A stretch of 64,000 nt of DNA from Sulfurifustis variabilis. GTDB lineage: Bacteria; Pseudomonadota; Gammaproteobacteria; Acidiferrobacterales; Sulfurifustaceae. Positions 12,956 through 32,838 of the stretch are shown here, in pieces. The notes below the pieces were generated by a model, which did not search any database, was not told where the DNA came from, and saw only the letters and a list, made by a program, of their open reading frames with translations. Numbering within the stretch: position 1 is the first letter of the stretch; each line of letters begins with the position of its first letter. Location: assembly GCF_002355415.1 (NCBI RefSeq), contig NZ_AP014936.1:3381001-3445000 (forward strand), in the 5' to 3' direction. The position numbers and the translations under genes are program-made.

Positions 12956-13146
12956 GCCTTGACCTTCGTCTCGTTCATCACGGTGCGCAGGCGCGCGATG
13001 TCGCGCCGCACCTTCCTGAGGTTCGCGGTATTGCCGAGCTGACCGGTCGCGTGCTGCATGCGCAGGTTGAACTGCTCGCGCAGCCGCTCCAGAAGCTCCT
13101 TCTTGCGCGCCTCGGCGTCCATCGCGCGTATGTCTTTGACTTTCAT
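12952..13146 (-). CDS. rpmC: 50S ribosomal protein L29
   Basis: L29 (64 aa) is a helical hairpin at the tunnel exit and part of the binding site for SRP and trigger factor. [34 protein letters not shown] and [13 protein letters not shown] are typical. It overlaps rpsQ by four bases and is one base from rplP. Confidence 0.97.
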   Translation of the reverse strand: MKVKDIRAMDAEARKKELLERLREQFNLRMQHATGQLGNTANLRKVRRDIARLRTVMNETKVKA

Positions 13147-13147
13147 G

Positions 13148-13555
13148 CTACACCCGCGTCACGAATTGGGTCCGGACCGGCAGCTTCGCGGCCGCCAGCT
13201 TGAAGGCCTCGCGCGCCTGCGCCTCGTTCACGCCTTCCATCTCGTACAGCACCGCACCCGGCTGAATCAGCGCCACCCACAGCTCGACGTTGCCCTTGCC
13301 GCTGCCCATGCGCACTTCGAGCGGCTTCTTGGTGACCGGCTTATCCGGAAACACCCGGATCCAGACCCGCCCGCCGCGCTTGATGAAGTGGGTGAGCGCG
13401 CGCCGGGCCGACTCGATCTGGCGCGCCGTGAGACGCCCGCGCGTCGTCGCCTTGAGCCCGAACTCGCCGAAGCTCACCTTGTTGCCGCGCGTCGCCAGGC
13501 CGCGGTTGCGGCCCTTCTGCTGTTTGCGGTACTTCGTTCGTTTCGGTTGCAGCAT
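13148..13555 (-). CDS. rplP: 50S ribosomal protein L16
   Basis: L16 (135 aa) helps position A-site t[22 protein letters not shown] at the N-terminus, [20 protein letters not shown] and [19 protein letters not shown] are diagnostic. The loop arginine that is hydroxylated in E. coli L16 lies in this last conserved stretch (RMGSGKG). Length is one residue shorter than E. coli. Confidence 0.98.
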   Translation of the reverse strand: MLQPKRTKYRKQQKGRNRGLATRGNKVSFGEFGLKATTRGRLTARQIESARRALTHFIKRGGRVWIRVFPDKPVTKKPLEVRMGSGKGNVELWVALIQPGAVLYEMEGVNEAQAREAFKLAAAKLPVRTQFVTRV

Positions 13556-13569
13556 GATGCTTTATCCGG

Positions 13570-14244
13570 TCAGGCGGTCGCCCGCTTCTCGGTCTCCTCG
13601 ACCTTCGGCTCGTCCTTGTCGAACACCTCGCCCTTGAAGATCCAGACCTTGATGCCGATCACGCCGTAGGTCGTGAACGCCTCGGCGAATCCATAGTCGA
13701 TGTCTGCGCGCAGCGTGTGCAGCGGAACGCGCCCCTCGCGGTACCACTCGGTGCGCGCGATCTCGGCGCCGTTCAGGCGCCCCGCGACCATGATCTTGAT
13801 CCCGAGCGCCCGCAGCCGCATCGCGTTCTGCACGGCACGCTTCATCGCGCGACGGAACATGATGCGCTTCTCGAGCTGCTGGGCGATGTTCTCGGCGACG
13901 AGCTGCGCGTCGAGCTCCGGCTGGCGCACCTCTTCGACCGACAGCTGCACCGGGACGCCGGCGAGCTTCATGAGCTCCTGCCGCAGCCGCTCGATGTCCT
14001 CGCCCTTCTTGCCGATCACGATGCCCGGCCGCGCGGTGTGCACCGTGATGTTGATGCTCTGCGCCGGCCGCTCGACCACGATCTGGCTGACCGCCGCGTG
14101 CGAAAGCTTCTGCTTGAGGAAGCGACGCAGCTTCAGGTCCGAGATCAGATTCTCGGTGTAGCCCTGGTGGCCGGCGTACCAGCGCGCGCTCCAGTCGCGG
14201 ATGACGCCGAGCCGGAAACCGATCGGGTTGACCTTCTGTCCCAT
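13570..14244 (-). CDS. rpsC: 30S ribosomal protein S3
   Basis: S3 (224 aa) lies at the mRNA entry channel and has helicase-supporting basic residues. [20 protein letters not shown] is diagnostic. The KH type 2 domain (about residues 40-110) contains [19 protein letters not shown]. The C-terminal domain contains [20 protein letters not shown] and [20 protein letters not shown]. Confidence 0.98.
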   Translation of the reverse strand: MGQKVNPIGFRLGVIRDWSARWYAGHQGYTENLISDLKLRRFLKQKLSHAAVSQIVVERPAQSINITVHTARPGIVIGKKGEDIERLRQELMKLAGVPVQLSVEEVRQPELDAQLVAENIAQQLEKRIMFRRAMKRAVQNAMRLRALGIKIMVAGRLNGAEIARTEWYREGRVPLHTLRADIDYGFAEAFTTYGVIGIKVWIFKGEVFDKDEPKVEETEKRATA

Positions 14245-14245
14245 G

Positions 14246-14596
14246 TTACTTTCCTCCGGCCGCGTTCTTGTCGCTGACCGTGACGGTGATGTGACACGTA
14301 CGCTTCACGACCCGCACGCCGCGGCCCTTGGCCCGCGCGTGGAAGCGGCGCAGCGAAGGCCCGACATCCACGCAGATGGCGTGCACCTTGAGCTCGTCCA
14401 CATCGGCGCCCTCGTTGTGCTCGGCGTTGGCGATCGCGGACTCGAGCGCCTTGCGCACCGGCTTGGCCGCCTTCTTGTTCGAAAACTGCAGGACCTCGAG
14501 CGCCCGCGCCACCGGCAGCCCCCGGACCTGATCGGCCACGAGGCGGCCCTTCTGCGCCGAGCAGCGGATGTACTTGAGGATGGCGGTCGCTTCCAT
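14246..14596 (-). CDS. rplV: 50S ribosomal protein L22
   Basis: L22 (116 aa) lines the nascent peptide tunnel with its beta-hairpin. The ATG at 14596 overlaps the rpsS stop by one base; a GTG one codon earlier is in frame but less likely. [36 protein letters not shown] and the hairpin [17 protein letters not shown] are typical. Confidence 0.97.
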   Translation of the reverse strand: MEATAILKYIRCSAQKGRLVADQVRGLPVARALEVLQFSNKKAAKPVRKALESAIANAEHNEGADVDELKVHAICVDVGPSLRRFHARAKGRGVRVVKRTCHITVTVSDKNAAGGK

Positions 14597-14880
14597 CACT
14601 TCGTCTCCGTGGTCGCCTTCCGGTCGCCCGAGTGCGCCTTGAACGTCCGCGTGATGGCGAACTCACCGAGCTTGTGGCCGACCATGTTCTCCGTGATGAT
14701 CACCGGCACATGCTGCCGGCCGTTGTGCACGGCCACGGTCAGGCCGACGAACTCCGGCGTGACGGTCGAGCGACGCGACCAGGTCTTAATCGGCTTCTTG
14801 CTCCGCTCGGCCTGCGCGCGCTCCACCTTCTTCGCGAGGTGCGCGTCGACGAACGGGCCTTTCCTGACGGAACGTGGCAC
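14596..14880 (-). CDS. rpsS: 30S ribosomal protein S19
   Basis: S19 (94 aa) binds the small-subunit head with S13. [40 protein letters not shown] and [17 protein letters not shown] are diagnostic. It sits between rplB and rplV in S10 operon order and is translationally coupled to rplV. Confidence 0.98.
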   Translation of the reverse strand: MPRSVRKGPFVDAHLAKKVERAQAERSKKPIKTWSRRSTVTPEFVGLTVAVHNGRQHVPVIITENMVGHKLGEFAITRTFKAHSGDRKATTETK

Positions 14881-14889
14881 GTGTCCTCC

Positions 14890-15714
14890 TTACTTCTTGC
14901 GCCGCTGCACGATCATGCGATCGGTGCGCTTGTTGTGGCGGGTCTTGTAACCCTTGGTCGGCGTCCCCCACGGGCTCACCGGATGGCGGCCGCCCTTGGT
15001 GCGGCCTTCGCCGCCGCCGTGCGGGTGGTCGACCGGGTTCATCGCGGTACCGCGGACTGTCGGGCGAATGCCGCGCCAGCGAGCCGCACCCGCCTTGCCG
15101 AGCTTCCGCAGGCTGTGCTCGCTGTTGCCGACCTCGCCGATGGTCGCCCGGCAGTCGATGTGCACCCGGCGTACCTCGCCGGAACGCAGCCGGAGCTGCG
15201 CGTAGCTGCCCTCGCGGGCGACGAGTTGCAGGCCGGCACCGGCCGCCCGGCCGATCTGCGCCCCCGCACCGGGCTTGAGCTCGACGCAATGGACCGTGGT
15301 ACCGACGGGAATGTGCTTGAGCGGGAGGCAGTTGCCGGCCTTGATCGGCGCCTGCGCACCCGATACCAGCTCGTCTCCGGCCTTTACGCCGTTCGGGGCG
15401 ATGATGTAGCGGCGCTCGCCGTCCGCGTAGATCATCAGCGCGATATGGCTGCTTCGGTTCGGGTCGTACTCGAGCCGCTCGACACGTCCCGGAATGCCGT
15501 CCTTGTCGCGCACGAAATCGATGATGCGGTAGTGCCGCTTGTGCCCGCCGCCCTGATGACGTACGCAGACCCGGCCGTAGTTGTTGCGGCCGTTCTGCTT
15601 CGTCTTCTTCGCGAGCAGCGGCGCGTGCGGCGCGCCCTTGTGCAGGTCGCGGTTGACGACCTTCACCATGCCGCGGCGGCCGGCGGAAGTCGGTCTGACT
15701 TTGACGAGTGCCAT
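14890..15714 (-). CDS. rplB: 50S ribosomal protein L2
   Basis: L2 (274 aa) is needed for subunit association and peptidyl transfer. [20 protein letters not shown] at the start, [28 protein letters not shown] and the peptidyl-transferase-proximal signature [20 protein letters not shown] (with the conserved histidine equivalent to E. coli H229) are present. Length matches E. coli (273). Confidence 0.98.
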   Translation of the reverse strand: MALVKVRPTSAGRRGMVKVVNRDLHKGAPHAPLLAKKTKQNGRNNYGRVCVRHQGGGHKRHYRIIDFVRDKDGIPGRVERLEYDPNRSSHIALMIYADGERRYIIAPNGVKAGDELVSGAQAPIKAGNCLPLKHIPVGTTVHCVELKPGAGAQIGRAAGAGLQLVAREGSYAQLRLRSGEVRRVHIDCRATIGEVGNSEHSLRKLGKAGAARWRGIRPTVRGTAMNPVDHPHGGGEGRTKGGRHPVSPWGTPTKGYKTRHNKRTDRMIVQRRKK

Positions 15715-15725
15715 CGTGGTTGCCC

Positions 15726-16043
15726 CTACGCCTGCTGCCCGAGGAAGTCGATGTCCTGACCTTCCTTCAGCCGCACGTACGCCTTCTTCCAGTCCTTGCG
15801 CCGGCCCTCGAAGCGGCCCGAGCGCTTGGCCTTGCCCTTCATGTTCACGACCGTGACGGACTCGACCTGGACGTTGAACATCTTCTCGACCGCCTGCTTG
15901 ATCACGGGCTTGGACGCGTCCGGGCGCACCTCGAGCACGATCTGGCGGTGCTTGTCCGCGAGCCGCGTGCTCTTCTCCGAGACGTGCGGCGCGAGGACGA
16001 TCTGAAACAGCTTCTCTTCGTTCACGGTCTTCACGGCGGTCAT
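15726..16043 (-). CDS. rplW: 50S ribosomal protein L23
   Basis: L23 (105 aa) is the main docking protein at the tunnel exit for trigger factor and [41 protein letters not shown] and [20 protein letters not shown] are typical. Its start overlaps the rplD stop (ATGA). Confidence 0.97.
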   Translation of the reverse strand: MTAVKTVNEEKLFQIVLAPHVSEKSTRLADKHRQIVLEVRPDASKPVIKQAVEKMFNVQVESVTVVNMKGKAKRSGRFEGRRKDWKKAYVRLKEGQDIDFLGQQA

Positions 16044-16663
16044 TGCAGCAGCGCCTCGAGTCGCTTGATCGCGCCCGCCGTCATCACCACCTTCTCGTGG
16101 CGCAGCAGGCTTACGGGATCGGCGGCGCTAGCCGGCCGCACGTCCACGAGCGGCAGGTTGCGCGCCGCGAGTGCAAGACCTTCGTCCAGCCCCTCGGTCA
16201 CGATGAGCGCATCCGGCGCGTTCAGCGCCTTGAGCTGCGCGAGCACCGTCCTGGTCTTCGGCTGCGCGACCTTGAAATCGTTGACCGTCACGAGACGTCC
16301 CTGGCGCACGAGCTCGGACAGGATCGCGCGCAAGGCGCCGCGATACATCTTGCGGTTCACCTTCTGCGTGAAGTTCTCGTCCGGCGACGCCGGGAACACC
16401 TTGCCGCCCCCGCGCCACAACGGGCTGCGGATGGTTCCGGCCCGTGCTCTGCCGGTGCCCTTCTGACGGAAGGGCTTGGCGCCGCCGCCCCGGATCTCGG
16501 CACGAGTCTTCTGCTTGCGGGTCGCCTGGCGCGCATTCGCCTGGTAGGCCACCACCACCTGGTGGACCAGCGGCTCGTTGAACGCAGCGCCGAACACGGC
16601 GTCGGCGAGCTCGATCTCGGATCCGGCGGCCTGGCCCGCTTCATTCATGACTTGCAGCTTCAT
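16040..16663 (-). CDS. rplD: 50S ribosomal protein L4
   Basis: L4 (207 aa) lines the tunnel and in E. coli represses the S10 operon by attenuation. [10 protein letters not shown] at the start, the extended tunnel loop around [20 protein letters not shown] and [13 protein letters not shown], and C-terminal [14 protein letters not shown] helices are visible. No E. coli-type S10 leader was recognised upstream of rpsJ, so L4 attenuation here is unproven. Confidence 0.97.
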   Translation of the reverse strand: MKLQVMNEAGQAAGSEIELADAVFGAAFNEPLVHQVVVAYQANARQATRKQKTRAEIRGGGAKPFRQKGTGRARAGTIRSPLWRGGGKVFPASPDENFTQKVNRKMYRGALRAILSELVRQGRLVTVNDFKVAQPKTRTVLAQLKALNAPDALIVTEGLDEGLALAARNLPLVDVRPASAADPVSLLRHEKVVMTAGAIKRLEALLQ

Positions 16664-16675
16664 GGCGTAACCTGA

Positions 16676-17350
16676 CTATTTCTTCTTGGCTGGCGCCGCG
16701 GCCTTGGAAGCCTTGGCCTTGACGCTCGGCCGGATCATCACGTCCGCGCCCTTCGGCCCGGGAACCGCGCCTTTCACGAGGAGCAGGTTGCGCTCGGCAT
16801 CGACCTGCACCACCTCCAGATTCTGCTGGGTGCTGGTAACGTGACCCAGATGCCCGGCCATGCGCTTGCCCGGGAACACGCGGCCCGGCGTCTGGCGCTG
16901 GCCGATGGAGCCCGGCGCCCGGTGCGACAGCGAGTTACCGTGGGTCTCGCGGCCGCCGCCGAAATGGTGCCGCTTGATGACGCCGGCATAGCCCTTGCCG
17001 ATCGAGGTGCCCTGCACGTCGACGAAGCTGCCGACGCTGAACAGATCCACCTTGATCTCGGAACCGCTTTTGAGGTCCGCGCCTTCGCCGTCCGCCAGAC
17101 GAAACTCGCGCAGGCGACGACCCGGGGCGACGCCGGCCTTCGCGTACTGACCCGCGACCGCCTTGGTCAGCCGGTCGGCGCGGCGCTCGCCGGCAGCGAC
17201 CTGCACCGCCGCATAGCCGTCGCTTTCGGGCGTCTTCGGCCGCACCACGCGATTCGGCGGAATCTCGAGGACGGTGACGGACACCACGGCCCCGTCGGCC
17301 GCGATCACGCGGGTCATGCCGATCTTTCTGCCTATCAATCCGAGCGCCAT
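16676..17350 (-). CDS. rplC: 50S ribosomal protein L3
   Basis: L3 (224 aa from the ATG at 17350) starts large-subunit assembly and reaches toward the peptidyl transferase centre. [20 protein letters not shown] at the start and the signature [20 protein letters not shown] followed by [16 protein letters not shown] are diagnostic; the glutamine methylated by PrmB lies in [12 protein letters not shown] two codons upstream is in frame but less suitable. Confidence 0.97.
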   Translation of the reverse strand: MALGLIGRKIGMTRVIAADGAVVSVTVLEIPPNRVVRPKTPESDGYAAVQVAAGERRADRLTKAVAGQYAKAGVAPGRRLREFRLADGEGADLKSGSEIKVDLFSVGSFVDVQGTSIGKGYAGVIKRHHFGGGRETHGNSLSHRAPGSIGQRQTPGRVFPGKRMAGHLGHVTSTQQNLEVVQVDAERNLLLVKGAVPGPKGADVMIRPSVKAKASKAAAPAKKK

Positions 17351-17360
17351 GGCCAATCCT

Positions 17361-17672
17361 TCAGGAAAGCTTGATTTCCACGTCCACGCCGGCGGCGAGG
17401 TCGAGCTTCATCAGCGCATCCACCGTCTTGTCGGTCGGCTCGATGATGTCCATGATCCGCTTGTGCGTGCGGATCTCGAACTGATCGCGTGACTTCTTGT
17501 CCGCATGCGGCGACCGCTGCAGCGTGTAGCGCTCCATCTTGGTCGGCAGCGGGATCGGTCCCTTGACGAGGGCGCCAGTGCGCTTCGCCGTGTCGACGAT
17601 CTCCGAGGCCGAGCGGTCGATCAAGCGGTGATCGAACGCCTTGAGCCGAATCCTGATTCGCTGGTTTGCCAT
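17361..17672 (-). CDS. rpsJ: 30S ribosomal protein S10 (NusE)
   Basis: S10 (103 aa) is a head protein of the small subunit and, as NusE, links NusG to antitermination complexes. [38 protein letters not shown] and [20 protein letters not shown] are diagnostic. It follows tuf1 after a 113-base gap that holds a palindromic repeat but no clear promoter, so it is probably co-transcribed with the str genes. Confidence 0.98.
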   Translation of the reverse strand: MANQRIRIRLKAFDHRLIDRSASEIVDTAKRTGALVKGPIPLPTKMERYTLQRSPHADKKSRDQFEIRTHKRIMDIIEPTDKTVDALMKLDLAAGVDVEIKLS

Positions 17673-17707
17673 CTTCTAGCTCTTTGCCGCGGTTAGCTGC
17701 ATCGGTA

Positions 17708-17785
17708 CGTGAGATCGTCAGATCGCGAGGTCGTGAGGTGGAAGATCTTCGCCCTCACGCCCTCCCGCTTCCCGCCCTCGCGCCG
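17708..17785 (-). repeat. Degenerate palindromic spacer repeat, copy 1
   Basis: The left arm repeats an eight-base unit like GAGGTCGT (gagatcgt, cagatcgc, gaggtcgt, gaggtgga) and the right arm carries its imperfect complement (ctcacgccctcccgc). It ends directly at the tuf1 stop codon. Similar elements lie at 32067-32140 and 33335-33414. It can fold into a long imperfect hairpin in the tuf1-rpsJ transcript. Confidence 0.65.
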
Positions 17786-18976
<1,191 letters not shown>

Positions 18977-19014
18977 AACTTATGCCTCTGCCTTCATGCC
19001 TGTATTCACAGAGA

Positions 19015-19055
19015 GATCGGTAGATTTCCGCTTCTTCGACGAGAAGCTACCGATC
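19015..19055 (-). promoter_or_regulatory. Hairpin in the fusA-tuf1 spacer
   Basis: GATCGGTAG at 19015-19023 pairs perfectly with CTACCGATC at 19047-19055, and CTTCT/AGAAG pair inside it. It occupies the leader of tuf1 about 40 bases before its ATG and only 15 bases behind fusA. No T-run follows, so it looks more like an mRNA-processing or stabilising stem than a terminator. Confidence 0.5.
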
Positions 19056-19069
19056 ATCATCCTCCTCAT

Positions 19070-21172
<2,103 letters not shown>

Positions 21173-21225
21173 GACGGCGATTCCTCGGTTCGGTAAGACG
21201 ATTCCTTAATAAGGAGACGGACCGG

Positions 21226-21696
21226 TTACCACCGGTAGTGCGAGAAGGCCTTGTTGGCCTCTGCCATGCGATGCACGTCCTCGCGCTTCTTCACGGCGTT
21301 GCCGCGCTTCTCGGAGGCATCGAGGAGCTCGTCGGCCAGGCGTCCGCCCATGGACTTGCCGCTGCGCGAGCGGGCCGCATCGACGACCCAGCGCATGGCG
21401 AGCGCCATCTGCCGCTTCGGACGCACCTCGACGGGTACCTGGTAGGTGGCGCCACCGACGCGCCGGCTCTTGACCTCCACCAGCGGCCGCACGTTGTCGA
21501 GCGCCTGGTTGAACACTTCCACCGGGTCGCTTTTCCCGCGGCTCGCCATGGTGTCGAGCGCGCCATAGACGATTCTCTCGGCCGTGGACTTCTGGCCGTG
21601 GCGCATCACCACGTTGATGAACTTGGCGACGGTCTCGCTCAGGTACTTCGGATCCGGCGTGATCGCGCGCTTCGGAACTTCTCTTCGTCTCGGCAT
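21226..21696 (-). CDS. rpsG: 30S ribosomal protein S7
   Basis: S7 (156 aa) initiates head assembly of the small subunit and in E. coli represses the str operon from a site between rpsL and rps[41 protein letters not shown] and the signature [20 protein letters not shown] are diagnostic. The C-terminus [15 protein letters not shown] is typical. Confidence 0.98.
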   Translation of the reverse strand: MPRRREVPKRAITPDPKYLSETVAKFINVVMRHGQKSTAERIVYGALDTMASRGKSDPVEVFNQALDNVRPLVEVKSRRVGGATYQVPVEVRPKRQMALAMRWVVDAARSRSGKSMGGRLADELLDASEKRGNAVKKREDVHRMAEANKAFSHYRW

Positions 21697-21741
21697 ACTG
21701 CCATCCCCTGCGGGGTATTTGTAAACGCCTGTTTATATAAG

Positions 21742-21761
21742 GAACGCCGTTCGCGGCGTTC
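21742..21761 (-). promoter_or_regulatory. Hairpin in the rpsL-rpsG spacer, candidate S7 site
   Basis: GAACGCCG at 21742-21749 and CGGCGTTC at 21754-21761 form a perfect eight-pair stem with a four-base loop, in a 105-base spacer between rpsL and rpsG. In E. coli the spacer at this place, of similar size, is bound by S7 for feedback control. The position supports the same role here; the S7-binding sequence itself was not compared. Confidence 0.45.
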
Positions 21762-21801
21762 GCGTGATGCTCGCCTGACGACCCGGCAGGCCGGGCCGGC
21801 T

Positions 21802-22176
21802 TCAGGACTTGGGCCGCTTGGCCCCGTACTTGGAGCGCCCCTGCTTGCGATCCGCGACTCCGGCCGTATCGAGGGTGCCGCGAACCGTGTGGTAACGCAC
21901 GCCCGGCAGGTCCTTCACGCGCCCGCCGCGGATGAGCACCACGGAGTGCTCCTGCAGGTTGTGGCCCTCGCCGCCGATATACGTGATGACCTCGTAGCCG
22001 TTGGTCAACCGGACCTTCGCCACCTTGCGGAGCGCGGAGTTGGGCTTCTTGGGCGTCGTGGTGTACACGCGCGTGCAGACCCCGCGTTTCTGCGGGCAGT
22101 TCTCCAGCGCGGGCACCTTGCTCTTGCTGGTCGCCCGCGTGCGGGACTTGCGAACCAGCTGATTAACCGTCGGCAT
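21802..22176 (-). CDS. rpsL: 30S ribosomal protein S12
   Basis: S12 (124 aa) monitors decoding at the A site. [40 protein letters not shown] (the lysine changed in streptomycin-resistant mutants is wild type) and [20 protein letters not shown] (the aspartate methylthiolated by RimO) are visible. It is the first gene of the str operon behind a strong predicted promoter. Confidence 0.98.
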   Translation of the reverse strand: MPTVNQLVRKSRTRATSKSKVPALENCPQKRGVCTRVYTTTPKKPNSALRKVAKVRLTNGYEVITYIGGEGHNLQEHSVVLIRGGRVKDLPGVRYHTVRGTLDTAGVADRKQGRSKYGAKRPKS

Positions 22177-22202
22177 TGATTTCTCCGGGGTACAGAAACA
22201 AA

Positions 22203-22231
22203 CGACAGGCCGGCTTCCGACCGGCCTGTCG
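22203..22231 (-). terminator. Strong hairpin with T-rich tail between rpoC and rpsL
   Basis: CGACAGGCCGG at 22203-22213 and CCGGCCTGTCG at 22221-22231 form a perfect 11-pair GC-rich stem with a seven-base loop; on the minus strand TTTGTTT follows. It would terminate read-through from rpoBC. It also begins within a few bases of the predicted str operon start site, so it could instead cap or attenuate the rpsL transcript. Confidence 0.65.
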
Positions 22232-22240
22232 AGGGGCGCG

Positions 22241-22269
22241 ATTCTAGGGGCCTGTTACAGGGGTGTCAA
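22241..22269 (-). promoter_or_regulatory. Predicted str operon promoter
   Basis: On the minus strand TTGACA (22264-22269) and TAGAAT (22241-22246) are 17 bases apart, near-perfect sigma70 elements. It is followed by a GC-rich discriminator as expected for a stringently controlled promoter. It lies behind the rpoC stop and drives rpsL-rpsG-fusA-tuf1. Confidence 0.75.
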
Positions 22270-22297
22270 GCCAGAACAGGCCTTTATACCGCTGTTT

Positions 22298-26512
<4,215 letters not shown>

Positions 26513-26563
26513 GGTCTCGTCTCCTGACCAATCGGTCGTAGAGTGACTACTCTGTAAATCCGC

Positions 26564-26602
26564 CTGTCATTGCGAGGAGCGCCTTCGCGACGAAGCAGTC
26601 CC
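26564..26602 (+). repeat. Dispersed repeat (tcattgcgaggagcg type) in the rpoB-rpoC spacer
   Basis: The segment reads tgtcattgcgaggagcg, then ccttcgcgacgaagcagtcc. This matches the widespread bacterial interspersed element whose copies read like TCATTGCGAGNAGCG...CGAAGCAATC and form a short stem. It occupies the 134-base spacer between rpoB and rpoC. Strand is arbitrary. Confidence 0.55.
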
Positions 26603-26646
26603 TGAGGTCTGCCCGCCGCCGGCGTCCCCGCGGTTCGCTCACGCGG

Positions 26647-30747
<4,101 letters not shown>

Positions 30748-30813
30748 TACGGTTCCTCTGGCTTCGAGTGACCCGGCGGGTCAGTCCCCGTCACAAGACG
30801 AAAACAGGGCGTC

Positions 30814-30836
30814 GACCGGCGGGGATCCCGCCGGTC
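30814..30836 (-). promoter_or_regulatory. Hairpin in the rplL-rpoB spacer
   Basis: GACCGGCGGG at 30814-30823 and CCCGCCGGTC at 30827-30836 form a perfect ten-pair stem with a three-base loop. On the minus strand a CTGTTTTCG follows a few bases later. In E. coli this spacer holds a partial attenuator and an RNase III site that set the ratio of L7/L12 to RNA polymerase; this stem is the natural candidate for the same function. Confidence 0.55.
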
Positions 30837-30892
30837 GCACCCGACTTGCTTTCAGCGCCCGCAGTTCCGGGCGTCCATATGACAGCAGCAAA

Positions 30893-31270
30893 CTACTTGA
30901 GTTCGACCTTGGCGCCGGCCGCCTCCAGCTCCTTCTTCATCTTCTCGGCGTCGGCCTTGGGCACCGCTTCCTTCACGGTCTGCGGCGCGCCCTCGACCAG
31001 GTCCTTGGCCTCCTTGAGGCCCAGGGTCGTCACGGCGCGGACGGCCTTGATGACCGCCACCTTGTTGTCGCCGGCCGCCGTCAGGACGACGTCGAAGGCG
31101 TCCTTCTGCTCGACCGGGGCCGCGGCGGCACCCGCAGCCGGGGCGGCAACCGCCACGGCAGCGGCGGCCGAGACGCCGAACTTGTCTTCCATGTCCTTGA
31201 TGAGCTCGGAGAGCTCGAGCACGGACATGCCCGCGATCGCGTTCAAAATCTCTTCTTTCGATACAGCCAT
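30893..31270 (-). CDS. rplL: 50S ribosomal protein L7/L12
   Basis: L7/L12 (125 aa) forms the stalk dimers that recruit translation GTPases. The N-terminal dimerisation domain [20 protein letters not shown], an alanine-rich hinge (about residues 38-55), and the C-terminal domain [20 protein letters not shown] with [13 protein letters not shown] are all clear. The ATG at 31270 is preceded by GGAG; a GTG two codons earlier is also in frame. Confidence 0.98.
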   Translation of the reverse strand: MAVSKEEILNAIAGMSVLELSELIKDMEDKFGVSAAAAVAVAAPAAGAAAAPVEQKDAFDVVLTAAGDNKVAVIKAVRAVTTLGLKEAKDLVEGAPQTVKEAVPKADAEKMKKELEAAGAKVELK

Positions 31271-31303
31271 GGTCACAGTCTCCTGAAACGGTCTTCGATT
31301 GCG

Positions 31304-31831
31304 TTAAGCGGCGGCCTGCTTGGCGTCGCGCACCGCGGCGAGGGTGCGCACGAACTTGCCCGGCACCTCGTTCAGCGTCCGGACGAACTTCGCGACCGGT
31401 GCCTGCATGGTGCCGAGGAGCATCGCCAGCAACTGCTCGCGCGAAGGAAGCTTGGCGAGCGCCTGCACCTGCTCGACGCTCATGAGCTTGCCGCTCATGG
31501 CACCGGCCGTGATGCGCAGCGCCTCGTTGTCCTTCGCGAACTCCGCGAGCACCTTGGCCGCCGCCACCGGATCCTTGGAGATGGCGAGCGCGAGCGGCCC
31601 GGAGAACGACTCCTTCAGGCACTCGAAGCTCGAACCCTCCACGGCCCGGCGGGCAAGCGTGTTCTTCACCACGCGCAGGAACACCTCCGACTGCCGCGCG
31701 CGCTTGCGCAGCTCCGTCATTTGCGCGACGGTGAGCCCACGGTACTCCGCGAGCAGCGCCGCCTGGGCGTCCTTGAGCTTCGCGGACACCTCGGCGACCA
31801 CCACCTTCTTCTCTTCGATATTGAGACTCAT
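31304..31831 (-). CDS. rplJ: 50S ribosomal protein L10
   Basis: L10 (175 aa) anchors L7/L12 on the ribosome and represses its own operon with L7/L12 by binding the mRNA leader. [40 protein letters not shown] and NTLARRA are typical. The ATG at 31831 is preceded by GGAGGTGA; the open frame continues upstream through a repeat to 31900 but that extension is not L10. Confidence 0.97.
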   Translation of the reverse strand: MSLNIEEKKVVVAEVSAKLKDAQAALLAEYRGLTVAQMTELRKRARQSEVFLRVVKNTLARRAVEGSSFECLKESFSGPLALAISKDPVAAAKVLAEFAKDNEALRITAGAMSGKLMSVEQVQALAKLPSREQLLAMLLGTMQAPVAKFVRTLNEVPGKFVRTLAAVRDAKQAAA

Positions 31832-31871
31832 ACGAGTCACCTCCGTTATAACGAGCCCCCTTACCGACTCC

Positions 31872-31910
31872 CCCTCTCCCGCGACAGCGGGAGAGGGCAA
31901 GGGGTGAGGG
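31872..31910 (+). repeat. Dispersed palindromic repeat (CCCTCTCCCGC type) in the rplJ leader
   Basis: CCCTCTCCCGC at 31872-31882 and GCGGGAGAGGG at 31887-31897 form a perfect 11-pair stem with a GACA loop, followed by caaggggtgaggg. This is the common proteobacterial intergenic repeat often mistranslated as [13 protein letters not shown]. It lies about 40 bases upstream of rplJ, between the L10-binding leader and the ribosome-binding site. Strand is arbitrary. Confidence 0.6.
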
Positions 31911-31955
31911 TCAGCCCAACCACGGTGACCGTATTCAGGAGCGATCCTGTTTCGG

Positions 31956-32015
31956 GTCCACCGTCTGCGCAGGCCATACCGACATTAAGCGCTTGCGCGC
32001 GCCTGCGGTCTTTGA
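31956..32015 (-). promoter_or_regulatory. L10 leader, autoregulatory mRNA element
   Basis: On the minus strand the segment reads AAAGACCGCAGG, then GCGCTTAATG, then CCTGCGCAGACGGT. The E. coli L10 leader has the same order: AGACCGTAGG, CTTAAT, CCTGCGTAGACGGT. The arms CCGCAGG and CCTGCG pair. L10-(L7/L12)4 binding here represses rplJ and rplL. The comparison is from memory, not an alignment. Confidence 0.7.
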
Positions 32016-32066
32016 CGTGCGCCCCGCCCCGCACTGCGGGCGGCGCGCCCCAAAGTTCGTCGATTG

Positions 32067-32140
32067 CGTGAGGTCGGCAGTTCGGGGGGTGAAAAAAGCG
32101 ATCTCGCCCTCCCGCTCTCACGACCTCACGCGCTCACGTC
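32067..32140 (-). repeat. Degenerate palindromic spacer repeat, copy 2
   Basis: It opens with cgtgaggtcggcagttcgg and ends with ctcacgacctcacgcgctcacg, matching the elements at 17708-17785 and 33335-33414 in unit and orientation. It lies seven bases behind the rplA stop codon in a 316-base spacer (31832-32147). That spacer also holds the L10 leader and the CCCTCTCCCGC repeat; no clear promoter was seen in it. Confidence 0.6.
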
Positions 32141-32147
32141 TTCTCCA

Positions 32148-32837
32148 TTACAGCGAGGCCGTATCCAGCTGGATGCCCGGCCCCATCGTCGTGGAGACCG
32201 TCAGCCTCTTGAGATACGTTCCCTTCGCCGCGGCCGGGCGGGCCTTGTTGAGCGCCGCCAGCAGCGCCGCAAGATTCTCCTTCAGCGCCTCGGGCTCGAA
32301 GGACGCCTTGCCGATCGAGCAGTGCACGATTCCGGCCTTGTCGGCGCGGAACTGCACCTGACCTGCCTTCGCGCTCTCGACCGCCTTGGCCACGTTCGGC
32401 GTCACCGTTCCCACCTTGGGGTTCGGCATCAGGCCGCGCGGGCCGAGAATCTGGCCAAGCGCGCCCACGATCTTCATCGCCTCCGGCGTCGCGACCACGA
32501 GATCGAAGTCGATCTGGCCCTGTTTGATGCGGTCGGCGAGGTCCTGGAAGCCGACGATGTCGGCACCCGCCATCTTCGCCGCCTCCGCCGCCTTGCCCTC
32601 CGCAAACACCGCGACCCGGACCTTCTTGCCGGTCCCGCGCGGCAGCGCCGCCGTCCCGCGCACGTTCTGGTCGGACTTCTTCGCGTCGATGCCGAGGTTC
32701 ACCGCCACGTCCACGGACTCGTCGAACTTCGCGGTCGCGGTCTCCTTGAGGATGCGCAGCGCCTCGTCGACGGCGTAGACCCGGGTTGGATCGATCTTGG
32801 CCCGCTGGGCCTTCATGCGCTTGCCGATGGCCGCCAT
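32148..32837 (-). CDS. rplA: 50S ribosomal protein L1
   Basis: L1 (229 aa) forms the mobile stalk at the E site and in E. coli represses rplK-rplA translation. Family signatures are [36 protein letters not shown] and [18 protein letters not shown]. It starts one base behind the rplK stop. Length is as in E. coli (234). Confidence 0.98.
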   Translation of the reverse strand: MAAIGKRMKAQRAKIDPTRVYAVDEALRILKETATAKFDESVDVAVNLGIDAKKSDQNVRGTAALPRGTGKKVRVAVFAEGKAAEAAKMAGADIVGFQDLADRIKQGQIDFDLVVATPEAMKIVGALGQILGPRGLMPNPKVGTVTPNVAKAVESAKAGQVQFRADKAGIVHCSIGKASFEPEALKENLAALLAALNKARPAAAKGTYLKRLTVSTTMGPGIQLDTASL

Positions 32838-32838
32838 G

